A DNA stretch of 64,000 nucleotides from contig NZ_JADDXU010000007.1 of assembly GCF_015163075.1 (NCBI RefSeq), positions 372,001-436,000 of the forward strand. The letters run 5' to 3'. Numbering within the stretch: the stretch's first letter is position 1; the number at the start of each line of letters is the position of its first letter. The position numbers and the translations under genes are program-made. The DNA comes from Streptomyces justiciae. Its GTDB lineage: Bacteria; Actinomycetota; Actinomycetes; Streptomycetales; Streptomycetaceae. Under the pieces are notes generated by a model that was given only the letters and a program-made list of their open reading frames with translations, was not told where the DNA came from and searched no databases. Below, piece by piece: positions 8,618 through 19,161 of the stretch.

Positions 8618-9013
8618 CGGTGCCTCCGTGAGCCAAAGGGGACGCTGCCGACAGCGAGCGCTGCCGACGCCTTCGACGCTACGGAAATTCGCAGGTCAGC
8701 GGATCGGCGCTGGGGTGGATCGAAGGTGGAGGCAGAGAGACGGGGGCGTCCACCCACGGGTGGAGGGCGAGGCCTGGGCCGGCCTCAGACCTGAACGCGG
8801 TGAGGGCCGGGCCGGCCCCAGACCCGGACGCGGTCAGGACCGGGCAGGGCAGGGCAGTGCTGGGCCGACCCCAGACCAGAACCCGGTCAGGACCAACCGA
8901 GCCCCAAAACCGAGCCCGGCCCGAAACCAACCCCAGCCCAACCCCGGCCAACCCCAGCCCAGATCAGCCGAGCCCCATCCCAAGTGCAAGCCCAAGCGCA
9001 GCGCCCCCCACCG
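8618..9013. other. 396-bp intergenic region with imperfect repeats
   Basis: This holds the promoter side of the membrane-protein/kinase operon at its left end and repetitive DNA at 8768-8990. No open frame with Streptomyces codon bias is apparent. No clean terminator for parE was found. Confidence 0.6.
8768..8990. repeat. Degenerate tandem repeat downstream of parE
   Basis: About three copies of an imperfect unit of roughly 40-55 bp are visible, each built on GGGCCGGCCCCAGACC then GACGCGGTCAGGACC (near 8775, 8812, 8865). They decay into a CCAACCCCAGCC / CCGAGCCCC-type repeat up to about 8990. The unit is not in a coding frame. It abuts the parE stop and may act as, or have replaced, a transcription terminator. 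Confidence 0.65.
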
Positions 9014-11137
<2,124 letters not shown>

Positions 11138-11577
11138 GCGGTTCGCTCCTCGCTGAATTTCAGGTGTGGCCCTTGTGGGTAAGGGCGCGGCTTCGGCCGC
11201 CGCCAAGAGGGTACCGAGGCCTGGTAGAGCCGTTGTAACGCCACCCTCGTCTGAACTCACACTAGTCCAGAGTCGCATGCATGTTCGATCCCTCGATGGA
11301 GTGAAGTACATATCACGTTCCCTTCGGGGCATGAACCATTTAGGCTCCGGGCACGTCCTCATGAACAACCGGCAAGCCAGCCGGGAGGACCGACATCGAC
11401 AGACAGCGCGAACCCGTAAGACACATAGACACGCAATACGGCACATTCGCCGCCAACCGGCAGCAGACGGCCGGCCTCGAAAGATTTTTTCGAGGAAAAG
11501 CCCCGAGCGGGAACGTTTTCGGGCTGGTTGGATGTTGACCCTGGTACGACAGCTCGTCGAGCTAGAGAAGAGGCGAC
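11138..11577. other. 440-bp divergent intergenic region (parE / small gene)
   Basis: This separates parE from the small + strand gene and should hold promoters for both. A TTGACC hexamer at 11535-11540 is a fair -35, but no good -10 stands 16-18 bp after it. An AT-richer patch lies at 11300-11345. I see no open frame with coding bias, no clear operator and no SOS box. Confidence 0.5.
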
Positions 11578-11808
11578 GTGACTACTGTTCTGACCCCCGC
11601 GAGCCCGTTGACGGCCGCCGATCGCTGCGACCGCTGCGGCGCCCAGGCATACCTGCGCGTCGTCCTGCTCAGCGGCGGTGAACTGCTCTTCTGCGCCCAC
11701 CACGGTCGCAAGTTCGAGCCGGAACTCAAGAAGATCGCCGCTGAGATACAGGACGAGACGGAGCGGCTGACGACCGTTCCGGCATCCGCCTCCGAAGAAG
11801 AGCGCTGA
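11578..11808 (+). CDS. Small conserved actinobacterial protein with CxxC motif (DUF7455-like)
   Basis: 76 residues from GTG 11578, with AGAAGAGG 4-5 nt upstream. It reads MTTVLTPASPLTAADRCDRC, then GAQAYLRVVLLSGGELLFCA and HHGRKFEPELKK. The CDRC pair plus a downstream C-x-HH could bind one zinc ion. Such proteins are found in actinobacteria beside parE/hrdB; no function is known to me. It is followed by a strong terminator at 11852-11889, so it is monocistronic. Confidence 0.8.
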   Translation: MTTVLTPASPLTAADRCDRCGAQAYLRVVLLSGGELLFCAHHGRKFEPELKKIAAEIQDETERLTTVPASASEEER

Positions 11809-11851
11809 CACCTCGCATCCACGACGAGCCAGCACCGGCACAGGCCGACAT

Positions 11852-11889
11852 GCGGACGGCCGCCCCTGAAAGCAGGGGCGGCCGTCCGC
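11852..11889 (+). terminator. Strong hairpin terminator
   Basis: A perfect 17-bp stem, GCGGACGGCCGCCCCTG (11852-11868) and its complement (11873-11889), with an AAAG tetraloop. It lies 43 nt after the small + strand gene and upstream of the convergent protease stop at 11953, so it may serve both. Confidence 0.85.
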
Positions 11890-11952
11890 GCTCATACCGA
11901 CGATCACCTCGTACGACCGCCGAGGCCCGCCGGTAGAGCGCTCCTGGCCCTC

Positions 11953-12810
11953 TCAGGGCCCGTGAGAGCCTTCTCCCGCCCTGCCGCCCCACCCGAGCGT
12001 CTGTACGACGTCGGACACGCGCGTGTAGACGCCAGGGCTGCCCGGTAGCGCACAGCCGCTCCCCCACGACACCAGCCCGATCAGCCGCCCCTGGGCGACC
12101 AACGGCCCACCGCTGTCCCCCTGACAGGCGTCCCGACCGCCCTGTTCCTCCCCGGCGCAGAGCATGGAGTCGGCGACGTAGGTGCCGTCCGCAGTGCCCG
12201 GATAGGCCTGTTCGCACAGGCTGTCGGACAGCACATGGATGCGGGCGGCCCGCAGACTGTGCGCGTAGTCGCCGGCCCCTGTGACGTCACCCCACCCGTA
12301 GACCGTCGCTTCCGTACCCGGTGCGTACGCCGGGTCACCACCGGCAGCCATCGTGATGACCGAGTCCTGCGACAGTGGTTCGGCGAGCCTGAGTACCGCG
12401 AAGTCCCCGGCGTTGGTGGCGGTGTCGTAACCCGGGTTCACCCAGGTGCTCCGTACGCGGATCTCCTGACCCTCGTCCGAGAGCAGGTCCGTACGGCCCG
12501 TGATGACCTTGAGATCGCGCACCCGGTCGGGCGGCGCCCCCAGGACGTCCTCGCTGACGCAATGGGCCGCGGTGAGGACAGTGGTCCGGCCGATGGCCAC
12601 GCCGCCGCAGAACTGTCCCGCGCGCGTACCCCCGAACCGGTCACGACTGGACAGCGCCACGGTCCACGGGCCGTCCGAGATGTCGACGGGAAATCCGCCT
12701 ACGACGATGCTGTCAGCGGCCACGGGGGCGGCGGACGCCAGCGGTATGGCACCCGCCACGGCCGCCAGGACCAGCGACCGGTTCAGCGCCCGGGCAAAGG
12801 GACGACGCAT
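11953..12810 (-). CDS. Secreted trypsin-like serine protease (S1 family)
   Basis: 285 residues. A signal peptide (MRRPFARALNRSLVLAAVAG, then AIPLASAAPVAA) precedes a short propeptide and the mature N-terminus IVVGG. The catalytic triad is visible: His in VLTAAHC, Asp in AGDFAVLRL and Ser in CQGDSGGPLV. Asp six residues before the Ser (RDACQGDSGG) predicts trypsin-like Arg/Lys specificity. Paired Cys and the C-terminal SWGSGCALPGSPGVYTRV are typical of S1A proteases. ATG 12810 is chosen over ATG 12816 because GAGGA lies 6 nt before the former and touches the latter. It is probably exported for protein degradation. Confidence 0.9.
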   Translation of the reverse strand: MRRPFARALNRSLVLAAVAGAIPLASAAPVAADSIVVGGFPVDISDGPWTVALSSRDRFGGTRAGQFCGGVAIGRTTVLTAAHCVSEDVLGAPPDRVRDLKVITGRTDLLSDEGQEIRVRSTWVNPGYDTATNAGDFAVLRLAEPLSQDSVITMAAGGDPAYAPGTEATVYGWGDVTGAGDYAHSLRAARIHVLSDSLCEQAYPGTADGTYVADSMLCAGEEQGGRDACQGDSGGPLVAQGRLIGLVSWGSGCALPGSPGVYTRVSDVVQTLGWGGRAGEGSHGP

Positions 12811-12926
12811 GCACATTCCTCACTCTGGGTCGGACTTGGGAAACCCAGAGTGATCCACGCCGCCGCGCCCCGCACCCGCTGGAACGAGCGCACGGCCCGC
12901 ACCCCAGGCCGCGCCCGGCCAGCAGG

Positions 12927-12959
12927 AAGGCCCGGCTCCCTGAAGGGGAACCGAGCCTT
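12927..12959 (-). terminator. hrdB transcription terminator
   Basis: AAGGCCCGGCTCCC (12927-12940) pairs with GGGAACCGAGCCTT (12946-12959) through 12 Watson-Crick and two G-U pairs, with a short TGAAG-type loop. It begins about 20 nt after the hrdB stop codon on the minus strand. Confidence 0.75.
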
Positions 12960-12979
12960 CGACGTCGTACGACCGCGTC

Positions 12980-14515
12980 CTAGTCGAGGTAGTCGCGCAG
13001 CACCTGGGAACGCGACGGGTGGCGCAGCTTCGACATGGTCTTGGACTCGATCTGGCGGATGCGCTCGCGCGTCACGCCGTACACCTTGCCGATCTCGTCG
13101 AGGGTCTTCGGCTGACCGTCGGTGAGACCGAAGCGCATCGAGACGACGCCCGCCTCGCGCTCGGACAGGGTGTCGAGGACGGAGTGCAGCTGCTCCTGGA
13201 GGAGCGTGAAGCTGACCGCGTCGGCCGGGACGACCGCCTCGGAGTCCTCGATGAGGTCACCGAACTCGCTGTCGCCGTCCTCGCCCAGCGGGGTGTGCAG
13301 GGAGATCGGCTCGCGGCCGTACTTCTGGACCTCGATGACCTTCTCGGGGGTCATGTCGAGTTCCTTGGCCAGCTCCTCCGGGGTGGGCTCGCGGCCCAGG
13401 TCCTGGAGCATCTGGCGCTGCACGCGCGCGAGCTTGTTGATGACCTCGACCATGTGCACCGGGATACGGATGGTGCGGGCCTGGTCGGCCATCGCGCGGG
13501 TGATCGCCTGACGGATCCACCAGGTGGCGTACGTGGAGAACTTGTAGCCCTTGGTGTAGTCGAACTTTTCGACCGCGCGGATCAGACCGAGGTTGCCCTC
13601 CTGGATGAGGTCCAGGAAGAGCATGCCGCGGCCGGTGTAGCGCTTGGCCAGGGAGACCACCAGACGGAGGTTGGCCTCCAGGAGGTGGTTCTTGGCGCGG
13701 CGGCCGTCCTCGGCGATGATCTCCAGCTCGCGCTTGAGTTTCGGGGCGAGCTTGTCGGCGTTGGACAGCTTGTCCTCGGCGAACAGACCGGCCTCGATGC
13801 GCTTGGCGAGCTCGACCTCCTGCTCGGCATTGAGCAGCGGGACCTTACCGATCTGCTTGAGGTAGTCCTTGACGGGGTCGGCGGTGGCGCCGGCGACGGC
13901 GACCTGCTGGGCCGGCGCGTCGTCCTCGTCGTCGTCGGAGAGGACGAAGCCCTTGCTCTCGCCGCCCTCCTCTTCCTCTTCGCCGGGCTTGATGTCCTCG
14001 AGAACCTCGTCCTCGAGAACCTCCGCGTCGTCCTTGCCGGCGGTGGTCTTCTTGGCCGTCGCCTTCTTGGCGACGGTCTTCTTCGCGACGGCCTTCTTGG
14101 CGGTCGTCGCCTTCTTGGCAGCGGCCTTCTTCACGGGAGCCTCGCCCTCGGCGGAGGCCTCGGCGGCGGGTGCCGCCGGGGTGGCGGTGGCAGTGGCCTT
14201 CTTCGTGGTCACCGTCTTCGCCGCGACCGTCTTGGTGGCGGTGCGCTTGGCCGGACTCTTCGCTGCGACGCTCTTTCGGGTGCGCTTGGGCTCCGCGGCA
14301 CTGACCATCAGCGTCACACCCTCTTCCTCGAGGATCTGGTTGAGGCTGCGCAGTACGTTCTTCCACTGAGTGGCCGGAATCTGGTCAGCTTCGAAGGCCC
14401 GACGCACATCGTCGCCGGCGATCTGCCCCTCAGCCTTTCCCCGCTCAATCAGAGCCATGACAGAGACGGACTCGGCGATCTCCGGCGGGAGCGTACGGGA
14501 TGTGCTGGCCGACAC
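12980..14515 (-). CDS. hrdB: Principal RNA polymerase sigma factor HrdB (sigma-70 group 1)
   Basis: 511 residues from GTG 14515, which has GAGAGG 7 nt upstream; this equals the known HrdB length. Region 1.1 is at the N-terminus (MALIERGKAEGQIAGDDVRR). A lysine/alanine-rich, then acidic stretch (residues ~85-200) is typical of streptomycete HrdB. Region 1.2 starts at DPVKDYLKQIGKVPLL (~res 212). Region 2 has RLVVSLAKRYTGRGM, the -10-reading helix YATWWIRQAITRAMADQAR and RTIRIPVHM. Region 4 holds the -35-reading GVTRERIRQIESKTMSKLRH. It directs core RNA polymerase to housekeeping promoters and is essential. Confidence 0.97.
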   Translation of the reverse strand: MSASTSRTLPPEIAESVSVMALIERGKAEGQIAGDDVRRAFEADQIPATQWKNVLRSLNQILEEEGVTLMVSAAEPKRTRKSVAAKSPAKRTATKTVAAKTVTTKKATATATPAAPAAEASAEGEAPVKKAAAKKATTAKKAVAKKTVAKKATAKKTTAGKDDAEVLEDEVLEDIKPGEEEEEGGESKGFVLSDDDEDDAPAQQVAVAGATADPVKDYLKQIGKVPLLNAEQEVELAKRIEAGLFAEDKLSNADKLAPKLKRELEIIAEDGRRAKNHLLEANLRLVVSLAKRYTGRGMLFLDLIQEGNLGLIRAVEKFDYTKGYKFSTYATWWIRQAITRAMADQARTIRIPVHMVEVINKLARVQRQMLQDLGREPTPEELAKELDMTPEKVIEVQKYGREPISLHTPLGEDGDSEFGDLIEDSEAVVPADAVSFTLLQEQLHSVLDTLSEREAGVVSMRFGLTDGQPKTLDEIGKVYGVTRERIRQIESKTMSKLRHPSRSQVLRDYLD

Positions 14516-14630
14516 GAACAACCTCTCGGAACGTTGGAAAACGGCTTCCGGCCCCGTCCGGGTTGGACAGGAACCGACCACCGGCCGTGGGGATGGGCCG
14601 ACGGTGCGGGCGGGGGCCGGGAAGATGCAC

Positions 14631-14657
14631 AGCGCCATTCATGGCGTCCGTATTCCC
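14631..14657 (-). promoter_or_regulatory. Weak candidate sigma-R-like promoter for hrdB
   Basis: On the minus strand GGGAAT (14657-14652) is followed after 18 nt by GCT (14633-14631), 116 nt before the hrdB start. The sigma-R consensus is GGAAT-N18-GTT, and hrdB is a reported sigma-R target in S. coelicolor. The -35 matches fully and the -10 two of three bases, so this is tentative. Confidence 0.3.
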
Positions 14658-14840
14658 TCCGCGGCTGTCACCTCTTAGGTCATCGCGTTGTTTCCACGAG
14701 CGTTACGCCCAATCTGCGTGGCCCGAGTCACACCCCGTAAGCGCTCAAAAACGGTCAGACACGGGCAGAGGGAGTCACCTGCGAGCGCCGGGAGGAAGAA
14801 AACATCTTGCGAACCAGCTCGCGAACCCCTCGCCCGCACC

Positions 14841-14882
14841 GTCGGACCCCGCAGGATTCCGAAGGATCCTGCGGGGTCCGAC
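14841..14882 (-). terminator. Terminator of whiH
   Basis: A perfect 17-bp stem, GTCGGACCCCGCAGGAT (14841-14857) with its complement at 14866-14882, extended by T-G and C-G pairs to a CGAA tetraloop. It lies about 75 nt after the whiH stop and insulates hrdB from upstream transcription. Confidence 0.88.
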
Positions 14883-14956
14883 GGGAGGCGGCCCTTCGGC
14901 CGGACGATGCCCAGGAGGGGGAGGCACCCTCCGGCCGCGCCGCCCGCGGTGCGTGG

Positions 14957-15844
14957 TCAGTGCTCGCGCGGCGCCGGCACCACGCGCTCCACCTCGGGGT
15001 GGACGGTCAGCAGCTGGCGCATGGCGGTCTCGGCGGCCATGCCGTCGCCGGCGGCGAGGGCGTCGACGATCCTGCCGTGCTGCGCCAGGGAGGCCTCGTT
15101 CGGCCGGTCGCAGCCGGTGACCGGTCCGCCGGACACCTGGAGCGCGGCCGACACGATCCCGGAAAGGTGCTCCAGCATGCGGTTGCCCGCGACCTGGATG
15201 AGCAGGGAATGGAACTCGGCGTCCGCGCGCGAGAACGTCAGCGCGTCGCCCTGCGCCATGGCGTGCCCCATGATCTCCACCATGTCGGCGAGCCGCTGCT
15301 GCACCTCCTCGCGCCCGTGACCGGCGGCGAGGCGCGCGGCGAGGGGCTCGATCGTCCAGCGCAGCTCGCTCAGCTCGCGGCGCTGGTCGTCGCGCTGCGG
15401 CCCGAAGGCCCGCCACTCGATGATGTCCGGGTCGAGGAGGTTCCAGTCGCTGACGGGGCGCACGCGCGTGCCGACGTTCGGACGGGCGCTGACCAGGCCC
15501 TTGGCCTCCAGGACACGGAGGGACTCACGGACGACGGTGCGGGAGACCTCGAAACGCTGGCCGATCTCCTCGGGCACCAGCGGGCGGTCGGCGCCCAGAT
15601 CGCCCGAGACGATCATCTGGCCCAGCTGCTGGACGAGTTGGCCGTGCAGTCCGCGTCCACGGCTGCCCGCGGCGCGTCGGCCCACGCGGCCCAGCTCGGG
15701 TTCCGCGGCGTCCCACGCGGAGGCGCCGAGGCGGTCTGCGGCGGGCGCATCCGCGTAGGGGTAGCGGTCGAGTTCGCCCGGGCCGGCGAGACCGGAGTCT
15801 GCGGAGCGGGCGGTGGTCATCATGGTGTGCGCAAGGGTACTCAC
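14957..15844 (-). CDS. whiH: GntR/FadR-family sporulation regulator WhiH
   Basis: 295 residues from GTG 15844, the published WhiH length as I recall it. A disordered N-terminal ~80 residues precede the GntR winged helix (GQLVQQLGQMIVSGDLGADR, EEIGQRFEVSRTVVRESLRV, LEAKGLVSARPNVGTRVRP). The FadR-type all-helical effector domain follows, with RWTIEPLAARLAAGH and the metal-site pattern D...FHSLLIQVAGN. Position immediately upstream of hrdB matches whiH of S. coelicolor, an early sporulation regulator in aerial hyphae that represses itself. The ribosome site (AAAGGA) is close to the GTG; a later ATG-ATG pair near 15820 is an alternative start. Confidence 0.87.
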   Translation of the reverse strand: MSTLAHTMMTTARSADSGLAGPGELDRYPYADAPAADRLGASAWDAAEPELGRVGRRAAGSRGRGLHGQLVQQLGQMIVSGDLGADRPLVPEEIGQRFEVSRTVVRESLRVLEAKGLVSARPNVGTRVRPVSDWNLLDPDIIEWRAFGPQRDDQRRELSELRWTIEPLAARLAAGHGREEVQQRLADMVEIMGHAMAQGDALTFSRADAEFHSLLIQVAGNRMLEHLSGIVSAALQVSGGPVTGCDRPNEASLAQHGRIVDALAAGDGMAAETAMRQLLTVHPEVERVVPAPREH

Positions 15845-15904
15845 GGATCCTTTGTCGGCGCCGTCCCCAACTCCCTTGAGGTCTTTGGTGAAAAGCACAC
15901 GAAA

Positions 15905-15920
15905 GGGTGATCGCTCACCC
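15905..15920. promoter_or_regulatory. 16-bp palindrome in the whiH leader, candidate WhiH operator
   Basis: GGGTGA-TCGC-TCACCC is a perfect inverted repeat between the sigma-WhiG-like -10 (15937-15944) and the whiH start (15844). GntR regulators bind palindromes of about this size, and WhiH is known to repress its own gene. The match to WhiH rests on position only. Confidence 0.45.
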
Positions 15921-15936
15921 CGTCGCAATTGACGCC

Positions 15937-15944
15937 TTATCGGA
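15937..15944 (-). promoter_or_regulatory. Candidate sigma-WhiG -10 element of the whiH promoter
   Basis: On the minus strand TCCGATAA matches seven of eight bases of the sigma-WhiG -10 consensus GCCGATAA. It is 93 nt upstream of the whiH start. whiH is a known direct WhiG target. The -35 (TAAA, 15 nt upstream in the consensus) is poor here: a GAAA is present but only 11 nt away. Confidence 0.5.
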
Positions 15945-16006
15945 AAGAAATGGGCTTTCCCTGGGGAGTTGTGCACAGAGCGGGACCGGAAGGTCGCGGA
16001 CGGTCG

Positions 16007-18223
16007 TCATCGGACCCTGCTTCGCAGGGTCGTGAGCAGATATGCGCAGAGCAGGGCCATCAACGACAACGTCAGTGCCCCGCCCACGGGTTGGCCGATC
16101 ACCCGCACCACGCCGGACAGATAGCGCTCTCCACCGAAGGGCCACTGGAGCAGAAACGTCTCGCGCAGCCGCATCGGGAATCCCGCGGCCGTCCGCACAG
16201 CCGGTCCCTCCAAGGCCTCTTGTACGAGGGGTACGACGACGATGGGTACGGCGACCACGGCGGCCAGCCCGGCCGTGGTGGACCGGAAGATGCCCGCGGC
16301 CAGCACCCCCGCCCAGGCGCAGCCCACGACGAGCCCCGTCCAACTCGCGCCCAGCGAGAGCCAGTCTGCGGGAACTCGTGCGAGCTCCCGTCCGTACACG
16401 AGATAGAGCACTTCGGCGTCGCAGCCCACCGTGAGGAAGGCCAGCAGCAGCGCGGTGGCGGCGGACACGACGAGTTTGGCCGCGAGCAGCCCCAGCCGAC
16501 GGGGCACGCTGCCCCGGTCCGCCGCCAGAGCGGGGTGGCGGAACTCGTCCCCGAAGGCGAACGCCCCGAGCAACCCCGCCCCGAGCGCCGCGGGCGGCAA
16601 CGGCAGCTCCCGCGGCCACGCGGCCAGGAGCCGGTGCTGCGGGGTGTGACCGATGCGGGCGAGCAGTACGGCGGTCAGGGCGGACACGACCAGCACGGCG
16701 GCCCCCGTGAGGAACCCGGTCCCAACCCCGGCCGCGCGCCGCACCTCGTACCGGAGCGGGCGGAGGGGGCTGGGGGCGGGGCGGACGGAGATGGGGGGTG
16801 GAAGTTCGGACAGGGTATTGGGCTTGGCGATCACCGGGGGGTGGGTGATTCGAGCGGGGGCTGACATTGCCTGGGGATCGGCGGAGGGCGAGGTCCCTAC
16901 AGCGGTTCGCGTCGACTCGGGATCGACGGGAGGCGAGATCCCTAGAGGGGTTCGCGTCGATTCCGGATCAGCGGGAAGCGAGGCTTGCTCAAAGGGACGC
17001 GCCGTCTCGGGGGCGCCAGGAGGCGAGGGCTGTTCCCGGTGCGGCTTGCCGTCTCTGGCGAGGCCTGACGGTGGTGAGTCCGTCAGGGGTTGCGGTACGG
17101 CGCTGAGGGCCGTCAGCTCCGGCGAAGGGCCGTCGGTGCCCTGCGGGACGTCCGCTTGTCCGGGTTGGCCGGGGTCGGCCGGGTGCGTGGAAGGCGTGCC
17201 GGAATTCTCCGGGGCATCGTCTTCTGCGGGTACGGCAGTCGCGACCGAGTCCGCCGGAGGGGCGCCGGAGCCCCGCGCGGTATCCGTGGTGGGCCCTTCG
17301 TCCCATGGCACCGTTTCCCACGGTGCCGTTCCCGCGCCCGGCCCCATGTCGCCGATCTCGTCCGCGAGTTGGTGGACGAGCACGCCGTGGCGGAACGCGA
17401 TCTCGCCGACGTCGGCGCAGGTGCTGCCGTACACGGAGAGGCGGTTGCCGCCCTCGCGGACGACCTCGACGGAGCGGTGTGCCGTGCGGGCTTCCTTGGT
17501 GAGGAGGGCGGCGAGGCGGGTGGCGTGCGGGGTGCGGACGGCGACTCGGGGGCGCAGCCGGGTGCGGGAGAAGTCGGCGGCCTCCTGGTCGGCGACCAGT
17601 CTGCCCCCGTCGAGGGTGACGACCCGGTCGGCGGTGCGGGCGGCCTCCTTGGGGTCGGCGGTGGTGATGAGCACGGTGCCGCCCTGCGTCGCGTGGGCGC
17701 GCAGCATGCCGTACAGCCATCTGCCCTCCCGGGCGGAGAGCCCCTCGGCGGGGTCGTCGAGCACGAGCGTGTGCGGGTCGGACAGCAGGGCGCAGGCCAG
17801 GCCGAGGCGGCGGTCCATGCCGCGCGACAGCGTGCCGAGCCGTTCCTCGCGGAGGCTGACGAGCCCGACGACCTCCAGCACCTCGTCGGCACGCCGTACC
17901 GGAACCCCCGCGGCGGCGCACAACATCCGCAGATGTCCTCGCACCGTGCGCGCCGGGTGGCCCGGCACATCGCCGAGGAGCACGCCGACTTCGCGTGAGG
18001 GGTGGGCGATCCGGTGCAGGGGGCGGCCTCTGAAGTAGGTGACGCCGCGGCCCTGTTGGAGTTCGAGCATGAGCCTGAGCGCCGTCGTCTTGCCCGCCCC
18101 CGGGGCGCCGAGCAGCGCGGTGACGCGGCCTGCCCGGGCTTCGAAGGAGACGTCGTCGACGGCGGGCGGAAGCTCCTTGCGGGGGTTGCTGGTCAGTCCG
18201 AAGGCCTGGATCACCCGCAGCAA
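16007..18223 (-). CDS. ABC transporter with ATPase and membrane domain in one polypeptide
   Basis: 738 residues from TTG 18223, or 735 from GTG 18214. The N-terminal ATPase has Walker A LLGAPGAGKTTALRL, a poor signature (LGTLSRGMDRRLGLACALLS), Walker B TLVLDDPAEGLS and an H-loop-like LITTADPKEAARTADR. A ~190-residue Pro/Ser/Asp/Glu-rich linker follows (residues ~300-490). The C-terminus has six membrane helices (FLTGAAVLVVSALTAVLLAR, LVVSAATALLLAFLTVG and others), like an ABC-2 permease. In signature and Walker B it departs from textbook (SRG for SGG, DDP for DEP), as in DrrA-like or antibiotic-type exporters. It is upstream of whiH on the same strand; the substrate is unknown. Confidence 0.82.
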   Translation of the reverse strand: MLRVIQAFGLTSNPRKELPPAVDDVSFEARAGRVTALLGAPGAGKTTALRLMLELQQGRGVTYFRGRPLHRIAHPSREVGVLLGDVPGHPARTVRGHLRMLCAAAGVPVRRADEVLEVVGLVSLREERLGTLSRGMDRRLGLACALLSDPHTLVLDDPAEGLSAREGRWLYGMLRAHATQGGTVLITTADPKEAARTADRVVTLDGGRLVADQEAADFSRTRLRPRVAVRTPHATRLAALLTKEARTAHRSVEVVREGGNRLSVYGSTCADVGEIAFRHGVLVHQLADEIGDMGPGAGTAPWETVPWDEGPTTDTARGSGAPPADSVATAVPAEDDAPENSGTPSTHPADPGQPGQADVPQGTDGPSPELTALSAVPQPLTDSPPSGLARDGKPHREQPSPPGAPETARPFEQASLPADPESTRTPLGISPPVDPESTRTAVGTSPSADPQAMSAPARITHPPVIAKPNTLSELPPPISVRPAPSPLRPLRYEVRRAAGVGTGFLTGAAVLVVSALTAVLLARIGHTPQHRLLAAWPRELPLPPAALGAGLLGAFAFGDEFRHPALAADRGSVPRRLGLLAAKLVVSAATALLLAFLTVGCDAEVLYLVYGRELARVPADWLSLGASWTGLVVGCAWAGVLAAGIFRSTTAGLAAVVAVPIVVVPLVQEALEGPAVRTAAGFPMRLRETFLLQWPFGGERYLSGVVRVIGQPVGGALTLSLMALLCAYLLTTLRSRVR

Positions 18224-18374
18224 GATAGCGCGCTATGTCCGTTTTTTCGGTACCGCAAGGCCCGCTCCGCAGGCGGTAGTCAGGCCTTTCGGACCAGTGT
18301 TCGCCGCCCAACCGCCCCTGCGGACACCGCCCGATGTCCCACCGCCCGCCAAGACGACGGAGGTTGACTCCGCG

Positions 18375-19133
18375 TCACACCTCGGGGCGCAGCATCGGCG
18401 GGTTGAGGAGGGTGGCACCGCCGGCCCGGAAGAGCTGCGCGGGGCGGCCGCCCTGGCGTGTGGTGGTACCGCCCGTTGGGACGAGGAAGCCCGGCGTCCC
18501 CGTCACCTTGCGGTGGAAGTTGCGCGGGTCCAGTGCCACCCCCCACACCGCTTCGTAGACGCGGCGCAGCTCTCCAACGGTGAACTCGGTGGGGCAGAAC
18601 GCCGTGGCCAGCGACGAGTACTCGATCTTGGAACGGGCGCGTTCCACACCGTCGGACAGGATCTGCGCGTGGTCGAAGGCGAGCGGCGCGACCGGTTCGC
18701 CGTCGCGGCCGTAGCCCCCCTGCTGGAGCAGTTCCTCGACCGGCGCCCAGCGCGCGTTGCTCGCGTCGCCGCCCGCTCGGGGTGCGGGCAGGTCGGGGGC
18801 GAGCGCGAGGTGCGCGACACTGACCACCCGCATCCGAGGGTCCCGCTTGGGGTCGCCGTAGGTCGCGAGCTGCTCCAGGTGAGCGCCGTTGTCCTGCGCC
18901 GGGGCGGCCGGTTCGTGGGCGCGCAGCCCCGTCTCCTCGGCGAGTTCGCGGGCCGCCGCCTGCGACAGGTCCTCGTCGGCCCGTACGAAACCGCCGGGAA
19001 GCGCCCAGCGCCCCTGGAAGGGCGGTTCGCCCCTGCGCACCGCCAGCGCGCACAGAGCATGACGGCGCACGGTCAGCACGACCAGGTCCACGGTGACGGC
19101 GAAGGGCGGAAAGGCTGACGGGTCGTAGGGCAT
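18375..19133 (-). CDS. NrtR-type Nudix-domain transcriptional regulator
   Basis: 252 residues from ATG 19133 (MPYDPSAFPPFAVTVDLVVL). The Nudix box is intact: GGFVRADEDLSQAAARELAE then ETGL, matching GX5EX7REUXEEXG. The C-terminal winged helix (ARSKIEYSSLATAFCPTEFT, VGELRRVYEAVWGVALDPRN, FHRKV) is the NrtR signature. NrtR proteins sense ADP-ribose or NAD derivatives and repress NAD-salvage genes, usually with little hydrolase activity. Here no NAD gene is adjacent, so its targets are distant or only itself. The residues of the Nudix box suggest it could still hydrolyse a nucleotide sugar. Confidence 0.85.
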   Translation of the reverse strand: MPYDPSAFPPFAVTVDLVVLTVRRHALCALAVRRGEPPFQGRWALPGGFVRADEDLSQAAARELAEETGLRAHEPAAPAQDNGAHLEQLATYGDPKRDPRMRVVSVAHLALAPDLPAPRAGGDASNARWAPVEELLQQGGYGRDGEPVAPLAFDHAQILSDGVERARSKIEYSSLATAFCPTEFTVGELRRVYEAVWGVALDPRNFHRKVTGTPGFLVPTGGTTTRQGGRPAQLFRAGGATLLNPPMLRPEV

Positions 19134-19146
19134 GCGGCGATCATAG

Positions 19147-19161
19147 TCGTCTGCCTGACGA
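19147..19161. promoter_or_regulatory. Candidate operator upstream of the Nudix regulator
   Basis: TCGTC-TGCCT-GACGA forms a 5-5-5 inverted repeat 14 bp upstream of the start, flanked by TA on the left and TAAA on the right. NrtR-type repressors often bind symmetrical sites at their own promoter. There is no sequence consensus that I can match with confidence. Confidence 0.35.

Larger units (their letters stand above)
14516..14956. other. 441-bp region upstream of hrdB
   Basis: This contains the hrdB promoter region (14516-14840) and the whiH terminator (14841-14882). No open frame of its own is convincing. The only promoter-like element I can point to is the GGAAT-containing site listed separately. 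Confidence 0.6.

Noticed and set aside
11270..11300. Possible SOS-like element CGAACATGCATGCGA upstream of parE
   Set aside because: The second half lacks GTTYG, so it fails the consensus.
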